From positions 1 to 24,970 of the forward strand of contig JAVZSA010000015.1 of the NCBI GenBank assembly GCA_038880255.1: a DNA stretch of 24,970 nucleotides. The letters run 5' to 3'. The translations under genes and the position numbers were made by a program. Shown piece by piece: positions 7,806 to 15,594 of this stretch (position 1 is its first letter; every line of letters begins with the position of its first letter). The notes beneath the pieces are model-generated. The model was not told the origin of the DNA. It saw nothing but the letters and a program-made list of their open reading frames with translations, and did no database searches. This DNA comes from ARK-15 sp038880255. GTDB lineage: Archaea; Thermoplasmatota; Thermoplasmata; Thermoplasmatales; ARK-15.

Positions 7806-8602
7806 TGATAAATTCACTTCTTTTAGTTATAGGAGAGAACTCTATAAATCTGTTTAAAGAATTTAATATTGAAACAATAATTCCAAAGATATTTATAAAT
7901 AATAAGAAGAGCGAAAATGTTTTCAATTTACCTACAAATCTTATATACATAATTGAATCAGAGAAAATTACTACAGATTACGATGATAAATTTTTGGATA
8001 TCATGGAGGATTATCTTTATTATGACCATTATTTTATTCTTTCTGATATTTATGATAATTTTAGCTATTCTTCAATAAAGGTTTTTGGAAAACATTTTAG
8101 GGATAAAATAACAGGAATTTTTATTGTTCCTTTTAGTTTTGAAAATATAAGTAAGGGTAAGAAAATAGAAAATTATATTTTTGAATTAAATAATATTTAT
8201 AAGAAATTTTTTATTTTTAAAGATGATTACCTTTTAAAAGCTTTTACTAACGTACCTATGAAAATGCTTCCAAAATTAAAAGCACTTTTAATACAAAATT
8301 TAATTACGAACATATCTGAGTCATTGGATCTAGAAGAATTAAAATTTTTAGAAAAAGGGGAATTGGGATTTGGAATTAGCATAAATGAGAGAATGGATAA
8401 ATTACCAGATTCTTTAATGGAAGCTTTAGAATCACCTTGGATAAGTAAATCACATCAAAACTTTTTTATAATTTTTAATGGAAATTTAAACAATGAAGAT
8501 ATTTTACCAGCATTAAAAATTATGGAAAATAAAAACTATAGATTTAAGATAAATAAAAGTAACAAAGGAAGGACTATTTATATTACAGTGATATCCTACT
8601 AG
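7805..8602 (+). CDS. Divergent FtsZ/tubulin-like protein lacking the GTPase signature
   Basis: A 265-residue protein that I align by eye to FtsZ. It shows the beta-strand 'IFIVPFSFEN' (105-114; FtsZ 'vv..PF.fEg'), 'KFFIFKDDYLL' (134-144; FtsZ 'lIvipNdkLl'), a T7-loop-like 'LDLEELKFL' (174-182) and 'GELGFGISINERMDKLPDSL' leading to 'ALESPWI' (FtsZ 'G.A.mGiG...g..R...A...Al.sPLl'). The N-terminal half keeps the FtsZ length and a first strand 'LLLVIGENSINLF', but the glycine-rich GGGTGSG tubulin signature is absent; 'LSDIYDNFSYSS' occupies that place. It therefore probably does not bind or hydrolyse GTP normally. An ATG at 7805 (TGATG with the preceding stop) is preferred over a GTG at 7802. A role in cell division or cytoskeleton is inferred only. 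Confidence 0.62.
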   Translation: MINSLLLVIGENSINLFKEFNIETIIPKIFINNKKSENVFNLPTNLIYIIESEKITTDYDDKFLDIMEDYLYYDHYFILSDIYDNFSYSSIKVFGKHFRDKITGIFIVPFSFENISKGKKIENYIFELNNIYKKFFIFKDDYLLKAFTNVPMKMLPKLKALLIQNLITNISESLDLEELKFLEKGELGFGISINERMDKLPDSLMEALESPWISKSHQNFFIIFNGNLNNEDILPALKIMENKNYRFKINKSNKGRTIYITVISY

Positions 8603-8638
8603 AAAAAGATTATATTTTAGAAATTAATATTAATTTTG

Positions 8639-9484
8639 ATGATGGAAATATTGGAATATAGTAAAATTAAAAAAATTTTAATTCCCACAAATAAAAATCC
8701 ATTAATGAAAAAGGGAATAGATTTTATTACTAAAATATTCCCAGATGCAGAATATTATTTGGTAGGTGTAGTTGATATAAGTGGAGAATCCCTTCTCCTT
8801 TACTCCAGTTATTCAGCAGAATACCTTGATATTCTTGAAACACTTGAAAAGGAGGCAATTAATGAGGCTGTAGAAATACTTAAGTCTAAAAATTCAAAAA
8901 TAGTAGATTCAGTTTTGTTGAGGGGATATCCTTCAAAGACCATATTAAATTACGCGTCTAAAAATGAAATAAATTTAATTTTGCTTACTACTAGTTCCAA
9001 AGTGGGCAGTGAACAAATAAAATTGGGTTCAACTGCTAAAATTATAATAGAGAAGAGCAAAATACCAATACTTCTAATTACACCATTTTCAAAATGTAAT
9101 GAGGTAAAAAGCATTCTTAATCCTACAAGTGGTAGCAAATATTCATTTAGAGCAAGTATGCTTTCAATAAATTTTGCCAAGCATTTTAATGCAAAAGTAA
9201 AAATGCTTCATCTTGAAAAAATAAAAAATATAAAAATGCTAAATATTATTAAAGAGTATGCGTCCAATTTAAATGTAGAATTATCAATTGAAGAAGTAAT
9301 AAATGAAAATTTAGTTCATAGAATAGTGGAGGAATCAAAAGCGCATGATTTAATGATAGCATCTAGAGGTAGAAGAGGCTTCGCATATAAATTTAGGTAC
9401 TTTTCACCTGAACTTGCACTTGGAAGGCTTGAAAGAGAAGTCATAGAACTTTCTTCTGTACCAATAATGCTTGTTAATGAATAA
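8639..9484 (+). CDS. Tandem universal stress protein
   Basis: About 281 residues forming two consecutive USP (alpha/beta nucleotide-binding) domains. The first (about 10-147) runs from 'KIKKILIPTNKNPLMKKGIDF' to 'GSTAKIIIEKSKIPILLITP'. The second (about 150-282) contains 'SFRASMLSINFAKHFNAKVKMLHLE' and ends 'HDLMIASRGRRGFAYKF...LEREVIELSSVPIMLVNE'. The second-domain G-rich stretch 'SRGRRG' resembles the ATP-binding G-2x-G-9x-G(S/T) region in a weakened form. Consecutive ATGs at 8639 and 8642 follow a TTG; I choose 8639. It lies 36 bases downstream of the FtsZ-like gene, and its end overlaps the convergent Mrp fragment by 11 bases. USPs commonly act in stress survival; the specific signal is unknown. 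Confidence 0.82.
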   Translation: MMEILEYSKIKKILIPTNKNPLMKKGIDFITKIFPDAEYYLVGVVDISGESLLLYSSYSAEYLDILETLEKEAINEAVEILKSKNSKIVDSVLLRGYPSKTILNYASKNEINLILLTTSSKVGSEQIKLGSTAKIIIEKSKIPILLITPFSKCNEVKSILNPTSGSKYSFRASMLSINFAKHFNAKVKMLHLEKIKNIKMLNIIKEYASNLNVELSIEEVINENLVHRIVEESKAHDLMIASRGRRGFAYKFRYFSPELALGRLEREVIELSSVPIMLVNE

Positions 9485-10085
9485 TTCCTGATGTTTTCAA
9501 AATATTTTCCAAATTTTTAAAATATTCCGTACCTTCAAGATCTCCTATTCCTTTGTCTACCACATAACTGAAATATTCAATACTTCCTAAACATTTAACC
9601 CTTATTTTTTTACATTCTTCTTGAATTTCTTCATTATGCCCCATATTAATTATTATTCCTTTAATAGATATTTGATTTTTTGCAATATCTATAGCTCTTT
9701 TTGTTACTTGCCAGCTTATTTTGCTTGGAGCTGTAATAAAAATTATTTCCCCCTTTTCGCGAAATATTTCAATTGTAGAAAGATATTCATCCCCAGTACC
9801 AGGTGGCATATCAATTATTAAATAATCCAAATTTCCAAAATCTGTAATTCCTACCATTTCCTTTATTATTTCATTTTTACTACTACCTCTCAATGGAGCT
9901 GCTCTTCCCTGCATAAATATATCTAAAGACATTACTTTTATATTATTCCATTCCACTGGAAAAATTCCATTTTCACTTTCTATAATTTTAATATTATTTA
10001 TGCCTAAGATGAACGGAATTGAAGGTCCATGAAGATCTAAATCTAATATACCTGTTTTATATTTTTTAGAAAAAATATAAGAAAT
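9474..10085 (-). pseudogene. 5'-truncated Mrp/NBP35 (ApbC-like) Fe-S carrier ATPase
   Basis: The sequence encodes the C-terminal ~200 residues of a Mrp/NBP35-family ATPase: 'GILDLDLHGPSIPFILG', 'MQGRAAPLRGSSKNE', 'DYLIIDMPPGTGDEYLS' (Walker B region) and 'WQVTKRAIDIAKN'. Intact family members begin with GKGGVGKS about 20 residues before the DLDLHGPS motif; here homology stops at 'ISYIFSKKY', whose first codon ends at base 10085. The reading frame stays open to 10217, but those 44 residues are merely the antisense of the hydrogenase gene and contain no P-loop. Without Walker A the product cannot work as an ATPase. The break coincides exactly with the start of a hydrogenase fragment on the other strand. 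Confidence 0.85.
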
Positions 10086-10442
10086 TTGCCAAGTAAGGTA
10101 AATGAAAGAAAAACAGGGTATGGTGTTGTTGAAGCTCCAAGAGGTACACTTATACATAAATATGTAACGGATGAAAATGCTGTGATTAAAGATCTTGATC
10201 TTATAGTAGCAACACAAAATAATGCAGCTAGGATGTCACTTTCAGTTGATAAAGCAGCAAAAAGTTTTGTAAAGGGAGAAAAAGTGGAAGAGGGAATGCT
10301 TAATATGGTAGAGATGGCTTATAGAGCATATGATCCCTGTCTTGCTTGTGCTACACATGAAGCAACAGGAACACATATATTTGATTTGCACATAAGGAAT
10401 ATCACTAGAAAAATTATAAGAACTATGGTGATAGGTGAGTGA
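10086..10442 (+). pseudogene. C-terminal fragment of [NiFe]-hydrogenase large subunit
   Basis: Open from 10086 (TTG), the frame encodes 118 residues with 'GYGVVEAPRGTLIHKYVTDE' and the C-terminal nickel-binding motif DPCLACATH (83-91; C85 and C88 would ligate Ni-Fe), followed by a 27-residue tail. In the family that tail is removed after the His by a maturation protease. A full large subunit is roughly 400-480 residues, so about three quarters of the gene is missing, including the N-terminal RxCGxC motif. The sequence pattern resembles group 3 (Mvh/Frh-like) enzymes. The stop overlaps the GTG start of the maturation protease gene by 4 bases, an intact ancestral operon junction. No credible start or ribosome binding site exists at the truncated end. 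Confidence 0.88.
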
Positions 10443-10882
10443 AAAAAGTTCTCATAATAGGCGTGGGGAACAGAATTCTCGGAGATGACGGTGTTGGTTC
10501 ATTGCTCGTTGAAAGAATTTCAGACTTAGTTAATGATAATATTGATGTTATCGATGCAGGCATATCTCTTTATGAGCATTTGTGGTCTTTACAGTTTGAG
10601 GAGAATTTACCTGATATGATATTAATTATGGATATAATGAATGGAACTAAACCCGGGGAATTGCATTTCATTGATTATACTTCATTGAATAAAAACTTTT
10701 TTTCATCACATCTTTTTCCCGATACTATATTTTTCTATAATATAGCAAAAAGGGGAGTAAAAATAAAATTTCTATTATGTGAGATAAAAGAATATGAAAA
10801 AATATTCACTGAAAAATTATCTGAAAATGGAAAAATATGTATGGAAAAAATGGAAAAATTTATAAGAGAACTTTTGAAATAA
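10439..10882 (+). CDS. Hydrogenase maturation protease (HycI/HyaD family)
   Basis: A 147-residue endopeptidase that normally trims the C-terminal tail of the [NiFe]-hydrogenase large subunit after nickel insertion. It has 'VLIIGVGNRILGDDGVGSLL' (residues 4-23; the acidic residue is a nickel-sensing ligand in the family), 'VIDAGIS' and 'LILIMDIMNGTKPGEL'-type strands. The GTG start at 10439 overlaps the stop of the hydrogenase fragment (GTGA). The gene looks intact although its substrate is truncated in this window. It may serve another hydrogenase elsewhere in the genome, or be newly orphaned. The end lies one base from the convergent SQR-like gene. Confidence 0.9.
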   Translation: MKKVLIIGVGNRILGDDGVGSLLVERISDLVNDNIDVIDAGISLYEHLWSLQFEENLPDMILIMDIMNGTKPGELHFIDYTSLNKNFFSSHLFPDTIFFYNIAKRGVKIKFLLCEIKEYEKIFTEKLSENGKICMEKMEKFIRELLK

Positions 10883-10883
10883 A

Positions 10884-12074
10884 TTAAATTTTTTCAATTT
10901 TATAAAGTTCAGCAAGTTTTTCAGGTTTTGTAATATCAAAATATAAGTCAAAGATATTATCCAATTGTGACTGTAATGTCATCCAGTAAATTCTGGCCAT
11001 CATCATTTTCATCATATATTTAATACTATCTGGCGGATACGGTATAACAGGATTTTGATAATCTGCAATAACAAATGTCCCCTTTCCATATCCAACATCG
11101 AAAGGACAGTTTATCCTTCCATCATACTTTGAATCGATACCTTTAATAATATTTGCTACTACCTTTGCCTCAAGATGTGCAGCTACTCCTGTTTTTGATG
11201 TGGGTACTGTATTTACATCACCTACCGCAAATGCATCATCAAATCCTTTTATTTTCATTGTATATTTATCTGCTTTAATGTATCTTTCTTCTCCCAAAAC
11301 ATTTTCTGGCTCATATACAATATTTTTAGGTCCTCTGCAAGGAGGTGCTATTATGGGAAAATCGTATTTTATAGATTCACCTTCAATAGATTTAATTTTT
11401 TTATTTTCTATATCTATTCCTTCCAGATCAAAGTATGTGTAAACTTCAATATTTCTTTCCTCAATAAATGGCTTTATTATTTCATTCATATTTTCTGCTG
11501 GGTAAGGCGTGGCAAATGGTGAAAAAAATATTAGTCTTGTTTTATTTTTTAAACCTTTTTTATTGATATATTCTTCTAAGAGGAACATACCTTCTAACAT
11601 TGATGGCGGACACTTACAAAATGGTGAAGCTTGACCAAGAACTATAGTACCTCCCTTAAATTTTTCCAAATTCTGATAAATTTTCATTGCATCATTTAAA
11701 TTATTATGATAGTTTCCAAAACTTTTTGATATTACATCAAGACCTTCAATGTCTGAAGTATCGGGATAGATCCCATTACATACAGCTATATAATCATAAT
11801 TGTACTTTTTTCCAGAATTAGTTGACACATATCTATCATTCAGATTTATTTCCCTTACTTCATCCTTTATAAAATTGATTCCAGGCTTAAGAAGTGTTTT
11901 TATTTCTTTCCATATCTTTCTTTTTGACCCTTTAAAGGCAATATACAGATACCAAGGTTGGTAAAAATGATATTCACTTTTATCTATTAATGTAATATTA
12001 TAATCTAATCCTGCAAGTGAATTTGCGAGTATTACGCCCGCAGCGCCACCACCAACAATCAAAACATTTATCAT
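10884..12074 (-). CDS. Sulfide:quinone oxidoreductase-like FAD flavoprotein
   Basis: A 396-residue two-dinucleotide-binding-domain flavoprotein. FAD binding is shown by 'VLIVGGGAAGVILANSL' (4-20), 'YDYIAVCNG' and 'DDAFAVGDVNTVPTSKTG' (279-296). Cysteines C153/C155 in 'ASPFCKCPPSMLEG' and C323 in 'INCPFDVGYGKG' sit where SQR enzymes carry their redox and persulfide cysteines, and C99 and C246 are additional. The C-terminal 'YMMKMMMARIYWMTLQ' is an amphipathic helix suited to membrane binding. It follows dsrK by 13 bases with its own GGTGAT ribosome binding site (12081-12086), as the last gene of the dsr operon. It most likely moves electrons between sulfide or polysulfide and quinone. A different sulfur-linked NAD(P)H oxidoreductase role cannot be excluded. 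Confidence 0.78.
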   Translation of the reverse strand: MINVLIVGGGAAGVILANSLAGLDYNITLIDKSEYHFYQPWYLYIAFKGSKRKIWKEIKTLLKPGINFIKDEVREINLNDRYVSTNSGKKYNYDYIAVCNGIYPDTSDIEGLDVISKSFGNYHNNLNDAMKIYQNLEKFKGGTIVLGQASPFCKCPPSMLEGMFLLEEYINKKGLKNKTRLIFFSPFATPYPAENMNEIIKPFIEERNIEVYTYFDLEGIDIENKKIKSIEGESIKYDFPIIAPPCRGPKNIVYEPENVLGEERYIKADKYTMKIKGFDDAFAVGDVNTVPTSKTGVAAHLEAKVVANIIKGIDSKYDGRINCPFDVGYGKGTFVIADYQNPVIPYPPDSIKYMMKMMMARIYWMTLQSQLDNIFDLYFDITKPEKLAELYKIEKI

Positions 12075-12087
12075 ACATGCATCACCA

Positions 12088-13461
12088 TCATATTTCTATG
12101 GCGTTACTCACTAAATCCATAAGTCCCTTATGTAAAAGGGGAACTTTATGAAATGAAATAACAAATGGAAACTGTGCCTTATCTATAGCACAGGGTGAAA
12201 CCATGTAATGAGCATTTGTTTTCCAAGAAAAATAGACTGCTGGCCATCCTGCCCATGCTCTAAATTCATTCCATTCTTTTTCATCTGCCAAAAGACCTGC
12301 TCCAGCACCACAACAGAATGTTTCTTCTTTTGTAAATTTCGCCTCCACCACTTCACGAACGACATTTTTCAATATTTGTCTAGGTTCATTTACTAAATTA
12401 CCTCCTCTGGCATAATTACATGGATCATGATAAGTGTACAAATCATCATTTTTATTCTTATCTACCTTTATTGTGTTTCTTTCCATTGCTTTCCATGTAA
12501 ATTGATGAATATGCATTAAATTTATACCTTTTTTAGCTAGTTCATACCTAACATAATTGTTGGCTGAACGCCATCCATGTCCACATTCACCCCATAATAC
12601 AGTTTTTACCCCAAGTGAAACTGCTTCTTTTACGACAGCATCACCAAAATCCCTCAAATATTTTTCACTTGCAAATAACCCAAAATTCGCAGCTTCTGTC
12701 GTTCTAGATGAAATGGTCCAACTTTTCCCTAAAGTATTTAAAACCTTTGCATAACCCTTCATTGTATCAGTATTAACAAAAAGGTCTGTAGAAGAGGGTA
12801 TCAATAGAAAATCCGCCTTTGAATTTAAAGGTATTTTTATTTCTTTTCCTGTTTCTTCCTTAAGGTCATCTTCAAGGAAAGCAGCAACATTGGCGATTGA
12901 CTTTTCATTTAAACCTAAATTATTTCCTACTCTATATACCTGTGCCAGTGTTGTCGCAAGGTATTCTGGCATTAATCCCATAGATGTTAATATTTCCCTT
13001 ACATTTCTTGTTATCTCAGATTGATCAATGCCATTAGGACAAAAAACAGCGCATCTCCTGCATTCAGTACATTGATAATAATAGGAATAAATCTTCGAAA
13101 TATCAACATTAGTTTCCTTTGGGTGTTTATAAATTTTTCGAACAAGTTCAGCTCTGCCTACTGGTGAATTATTTACATCTCCTGTTGATATAAACATATG
13201 GCATTTATCTATGCAAATTCCACAATGGGTACAGGATTCCATAAAATTTATTAAAGGTTTACTTTTTCCCAAATTTAAAAAATTTTCCAAAAAATATTTG
13301 CTATCCCCTTTTTTTGTCAAAAATATTTTTTCCATTTGTTCGACACTTGCTAACCTTTCATTTATTTTGTATGACCATTCTATACCCTTTTGTTTCTCTA
13401 ACCATTCTTCACCTTTACCGCTTGGTGATTCTAAAATTATATCTCTAATATTATACTTCAT
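12088..13461 (-). CDS. dsrK: DsrK: HdrD-like catalytic subunit of the DsrMK menaquinol:DsrC redox complex
   Basis: A 457-residue iron-sulfur protein that, with DsrM, links quinone to the DsrC trisulfide. It carries two [4Fe-4S] ferredoxin motifs, CTHCGICIDKC (first Cys at 77) and CTECRRCAVFC (first Cys at 131). The C-terminal CCG-type region includes GECGHG (~293), 'HDPCNYARGG' (~348), 'FCCGAGAGLL' (~383) and 'VSPCAID', as in HdrD/DsrK for the special disulfide-cleaving cluster. The frame is open to an ATG at 13476, but GGTGA (13466-13470) overlaps the dsrM stop and fits ATG 13461 (or 13464), giving MKYNIRD as the likely N-terminus. It lies between dsrM and the SQR-like gene. A generic HdrD is the alternative; the dsr context decides. 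Confidence 0.9.
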   Translation of the reverse strand: MKYNIRDIILESPSGKGEEWLEKQKGIEWSYKINERLASVEQMEKIFLTKKGDSKYFLENFLNLGKSKPLINFMESCTHCGICIDKCHMFISTGDVNNSPVGRAELVRKIYKHPKETNVDISKIYSYYYQCTECRRCAVFCPNGIDQSEITRNVREILTSMGLMPEYLATTLAQVYRVGNNLGLNEKSIANVAAFLEDDLKEETGKEIKIPLNSKADFLLIPSSTDLFVNTDTMKGYAKVLNTLGKSWTISSRTTEAANFGLFASEKYLRDFGDAVVKEAVSLGVKTVLWGECGHGWRSANNYVRYELAKKGINLMHIHQFTWKAMERNTIKVDKNKNDDLYTYHDPCNYARGGNLVNEPRQILKNVVREVVEAKFTKEETFCCGAGAGLLADEKEWNEFRAWAGWPAVYFSWKTNAHYMVSPCAIDKAQFPFVISFHKVPLLHKGLMDLVSNAIEI

Positions 13462-13465
13462 CATT

Positions 13466-14203
13466 TCACCTCTCATGGAATGTTGTGTAAAGAGTAGGAT
13501 TTGTAAAAAATGAGAAAGGATGTATAAGCTTGCTCAATGGTATATAAATAACCAATGTACAAGCAAGTGTAAAATGAACAAGAAAAATAGGCTGAAATGG
13601 TATTGAAATTGGCTTTAATATAAATAGGGATAAGATAAATTGGCTTACTTGATTATATGCAAAGGAAGATGGTAAAAGGAACCTAATTAGCATTCCTGAA
13701 AAACCGAATGAAAGAAGAAGTAATATTGAAAAATAGTCGTCAATATTACTTATTTTTCTTAGATATTGGTTTAAAAGTCTCCTTAATAAAAGATATAGAC
13801 CGGATATAATGAATATTGCTCCAAGAATATTTCCAACATAAAATGAGATTGTTTCAATTGTTATTTGAGATACACCCGCAGAAACTAAATAGGGTTCTAG
13901 GAATAGATCGAAATGTGCCAATATTATTATGGCAAGAGAGTAATGGAACATTAATGAAAAATATCTCATTGTTCTATCATATTTCATTGTTGGAAAAAGA
14001 AATATTCTTTTTAATATATTTTTTAAAGCATCAATTATATTTTCTTGTCCGGGATATGTAAAGAGATAGGGAAAACCAAGATAAGTTCCTGTTATTCCTT
14101 TTCTTGAAAATATCCATTTCACAACAATATAAATAATTCCAAATAAAAAGATAATGATTGATATATAAAAATATATAATAAATATTATTGAAATTTCATT
14201 CAA
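13466..14203 (-). CDS. dsrM: DsrM: heme b membrane anchor of DsrMK
   Basis: A 245-residue membrane protein of the nitrate-reductase-gamma/HdrE/DsrM type, with about five or six transmembrane segments (roughly 5-30, 80-103, 118-140, 158-177, 185-198 and 203-223). Histidines in membrane segments (H87 and H97 in 'FHYSLAIIILAHF'; H210 in 'FLVHFTLAC' and H228 in 'SKLIHPF') are placed to bind two b hemes. It should exchange electrons with menaquinone and pass them to DsrK. The start overlaps the end of the DUF2173-like gene by 8 bases and its stop lies within the dsrK ribosome binding site. Length and context fit archaeal DsrM; no DsrJ, DsrO or DsrP partners are present. Confidence 0.87.
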   Translation of the reverse strand: MNEISIIFIIYFYISIIIFLFGIIYIVVKWIFSRKGITGTYLGFPYLFTYPGQENIIDALKNILKRIFLFPTMKYDRTMRYFSLMFHYSLAIIILAHFDLFLEPYLVSAGVSQITIETISFYVGNILGAIFIISGLYLLLRRLLNQYLRKISNIDDYFSILLLLSFGFSGMLIRFLLPSSFAYNQVSQFILSLFILKPISIPFQPIFLVHFTLACTLVIYIPLSKLIHPFSFFTNPTLYTTFHER

Positions 14204-14549
14204 TACTCTCTACCATCCTTTCAGCAATTTCTTCTATCTCTTGTACTTTTATTTCATTCATATTGTAAATTATTCCAATACATCCTTTATCCAAGCATTT
14301 TATTGTTAATGAAAAATCTAAGGATTCAATTGTTATTTTTATGATAGGTTGAAATTTTATTCCGCAAAATCTAGAATACAATGATCCAATTGAATTTAAA
14401 AGTGTATAAATTACACCACAAAGTAATGCTGTCGAATCCGCCTGTTCAGGTGAAAGTGATTTCGTGTAATATTTGATCAATTTTCCATTAGTATCAAATA
14501 TACCCGCACCAATAACCCCTTTCCTTTCAGCTAATTCTTTGAAATTCAT
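14196..14549 (-). CDS. DUF2173/roadblock-LC7-like small protein in dsr operon
   Basis: A 117-residue soluble protein starting 'MNFKELAERKGVIGAGIFDTNGKLIKYY'. That opening, a strand-turn-strand with 'G..l..y', resembles DUF2173 and roadblock/LC7-type proteins found near sulfur-metabolism genes. There are three cysteines (in 'LLCGVIY', 'RFCGIKF' and 'LDKGCIGIIY') but no cluster motif. It overlaps dsrB by 4 bases and dsrM by 8 bases, and is preceded by a strong purine-rich ribosome binding site in the dsrB tail. It is therefore translationally embedded between the reductase and the membrane complex. A role in regulating or docking the Dsr proteins is inferred from position only. Confidence 0.66.
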   Translation of the reverse strand: MNFKELAERKGVIGAGIFDTNGKLIKYYTKSLSPEQADSTALLCGVIYTLLNSIGSLYSRFCGIKFQPIIKITIESLDFSLTIKCLDKGCIGIIYNMNEIKVQEIEEIAERMVESIE

Positions 14550-15592
14550 TTTCCACCCCCCTCCCTTAATAACATTAGTGATCTTAAATCAAGATCGTCC
14601 ATGCATTGTGAATAAAATGGTAATCCTGCTTTCTCAAAGAATTTTTCCCAGCCTATTCTATCAATCCATGCTATTATTCTCTCACCTTCTTTTGCCTCCT
14701 TTTTCCATGTTTCTATAATTTTTAATACTAATTTTACTGTTAAATTATATCTAGGAGGATCATTGGGTAAAAATGGTATTACTACCCTACCTATTTGTGT
14801 ACCAGGAGGTAATGAAGATGATTTTCCTCCTACAATTATTGCATGACCATCTGTCTTTTCTGGTGTTCTAAAAATTATACCACTGCAAGCTCCAACACAA
14901 AGTCCACATCCTATACATAAATTTTCTCTTATTTCAATCGTTTTTTCCGCTTGTTTAAGCTGTATTGCACCAACTGGACATATCATAGCAGTTCCCATTA
15001 AATCGCAAGATTTCACATTTTCAGTGACTATTGGAATTTCTGTATGTATTCCCACAATACTTATATCAGCAAGAAATGCCCCTCCACAAGCACTAGGGCA
15101 TCCTGAAACTGCCACTGTTAACTTTGATGGCAGTTCTTCTTCATTGAAATATTTAAATATTGCATCACCTACACTTTTTGCAATGGATGGTGCATCTGTA
15201 GCAGCTAGTGCGCAATGGAAATAGCCTGCACAACTTGTTATATTCCATAAATGATTACCCCATCCACCAACTGGAAACCCAAGATCTTCAAGTTCTTTTT
15301 TTAATTTTTTAGCATCCTCTAAAGTCTTTGCAAAAAATTCAGGATTAAAAGCTCCAGTAAATCTCATATATCCATCAAAATATTTATCAGCAATTTCAGC
15401 AAACTTTCTGATTGTTTCTGTACTATATCTAGCATTAGATGTTGAAGAGGCCCTTATTGTGTATATTTTGTTATTATTTGATATATGTTCTATTATACCT
15501 GGTTCTACAATTCTATGTTCTTTCCATTTCCCTATATTTTCTTTTAAAATACTTGGCAAATATTCCACATAAGGTCTAGGAGGACCTTCCAT
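14546..15592 (-). CDS. dsrB: Dissimilatory sulfite reductase beta subunit
   Basis: A 348-residue partner of DsrA in the siroheme sulfite reductase that reduces sulfite to a DsrC-bound sulfur. It shows the siroheme-[4Fe-4S] ligand pairs C-x5-C (C121, C127 in 'SCAGYFHCALA') and C-x3-C (C165, C169 in 'SGCPSACGG'), and a ferredoxin insert with 'ICPVGAI' (C205) and 'CIGCGLC' (C226, C229, C232). The C-terminal 'WIDRIGWEKFFEKAGLPF' is a DsrB hallmark. It is slightly shorter than bacterial DsrB, as in archaeal enzymes. A GGTGAA ribosome binding site lies in the end of dsrA, two bases upstream of this start region. All catalytic ligands are present, so it should be active. Confidence 0.95.
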   Translation of the reverse strand: MEGPPRPYVEYLPSILKENIGKWKEHRIVEPGIIEHISNNNKIYTIRASSTSNARYSTETIRKFAEIADKYFDGYMRFTGAFNPEFFAKTLEDAKKLKKELEDLGFPVGGWGNHLWNITSCAGYFHCALAATDAPSIAKSVGDAIFKYFNEEELPSKLTVAVSGCPSACGGAFLADISIVGIHTEIPIVTENVKSCDLMGTAMICPVGAIQLKQAEKTIEIRENLCIGCGLCVGACSGIIFRTPEKTDGHAIIVGGKSSSLPPGTQIGRVVIPFLPNDPPRYNLTVKLVLKIIETWKKEAKEGERIIAWIDRIGWEKFFEKAGLPFYSQCMDDLDLRSLMLLREGGGK

Positions 15593-15594
15593 TC

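Noticed and set aside
10086..10217. Minus-strand extension that would lengthen the Mrp protein to 247 residues
   Set aside because: These 44 residues are the antisense of the hydrogenase fragment, have no P-loop and an odd Cys/Phe/Tyr-rich composition. The homologous part begins at 10085.
13462..13476. ATG at 13476 as dsrK start
   Set aside because: It lies inside dsrM upstream of the GGTGA site; ATG 13461 (or 13464) follows that site and gives a better N-terminus.
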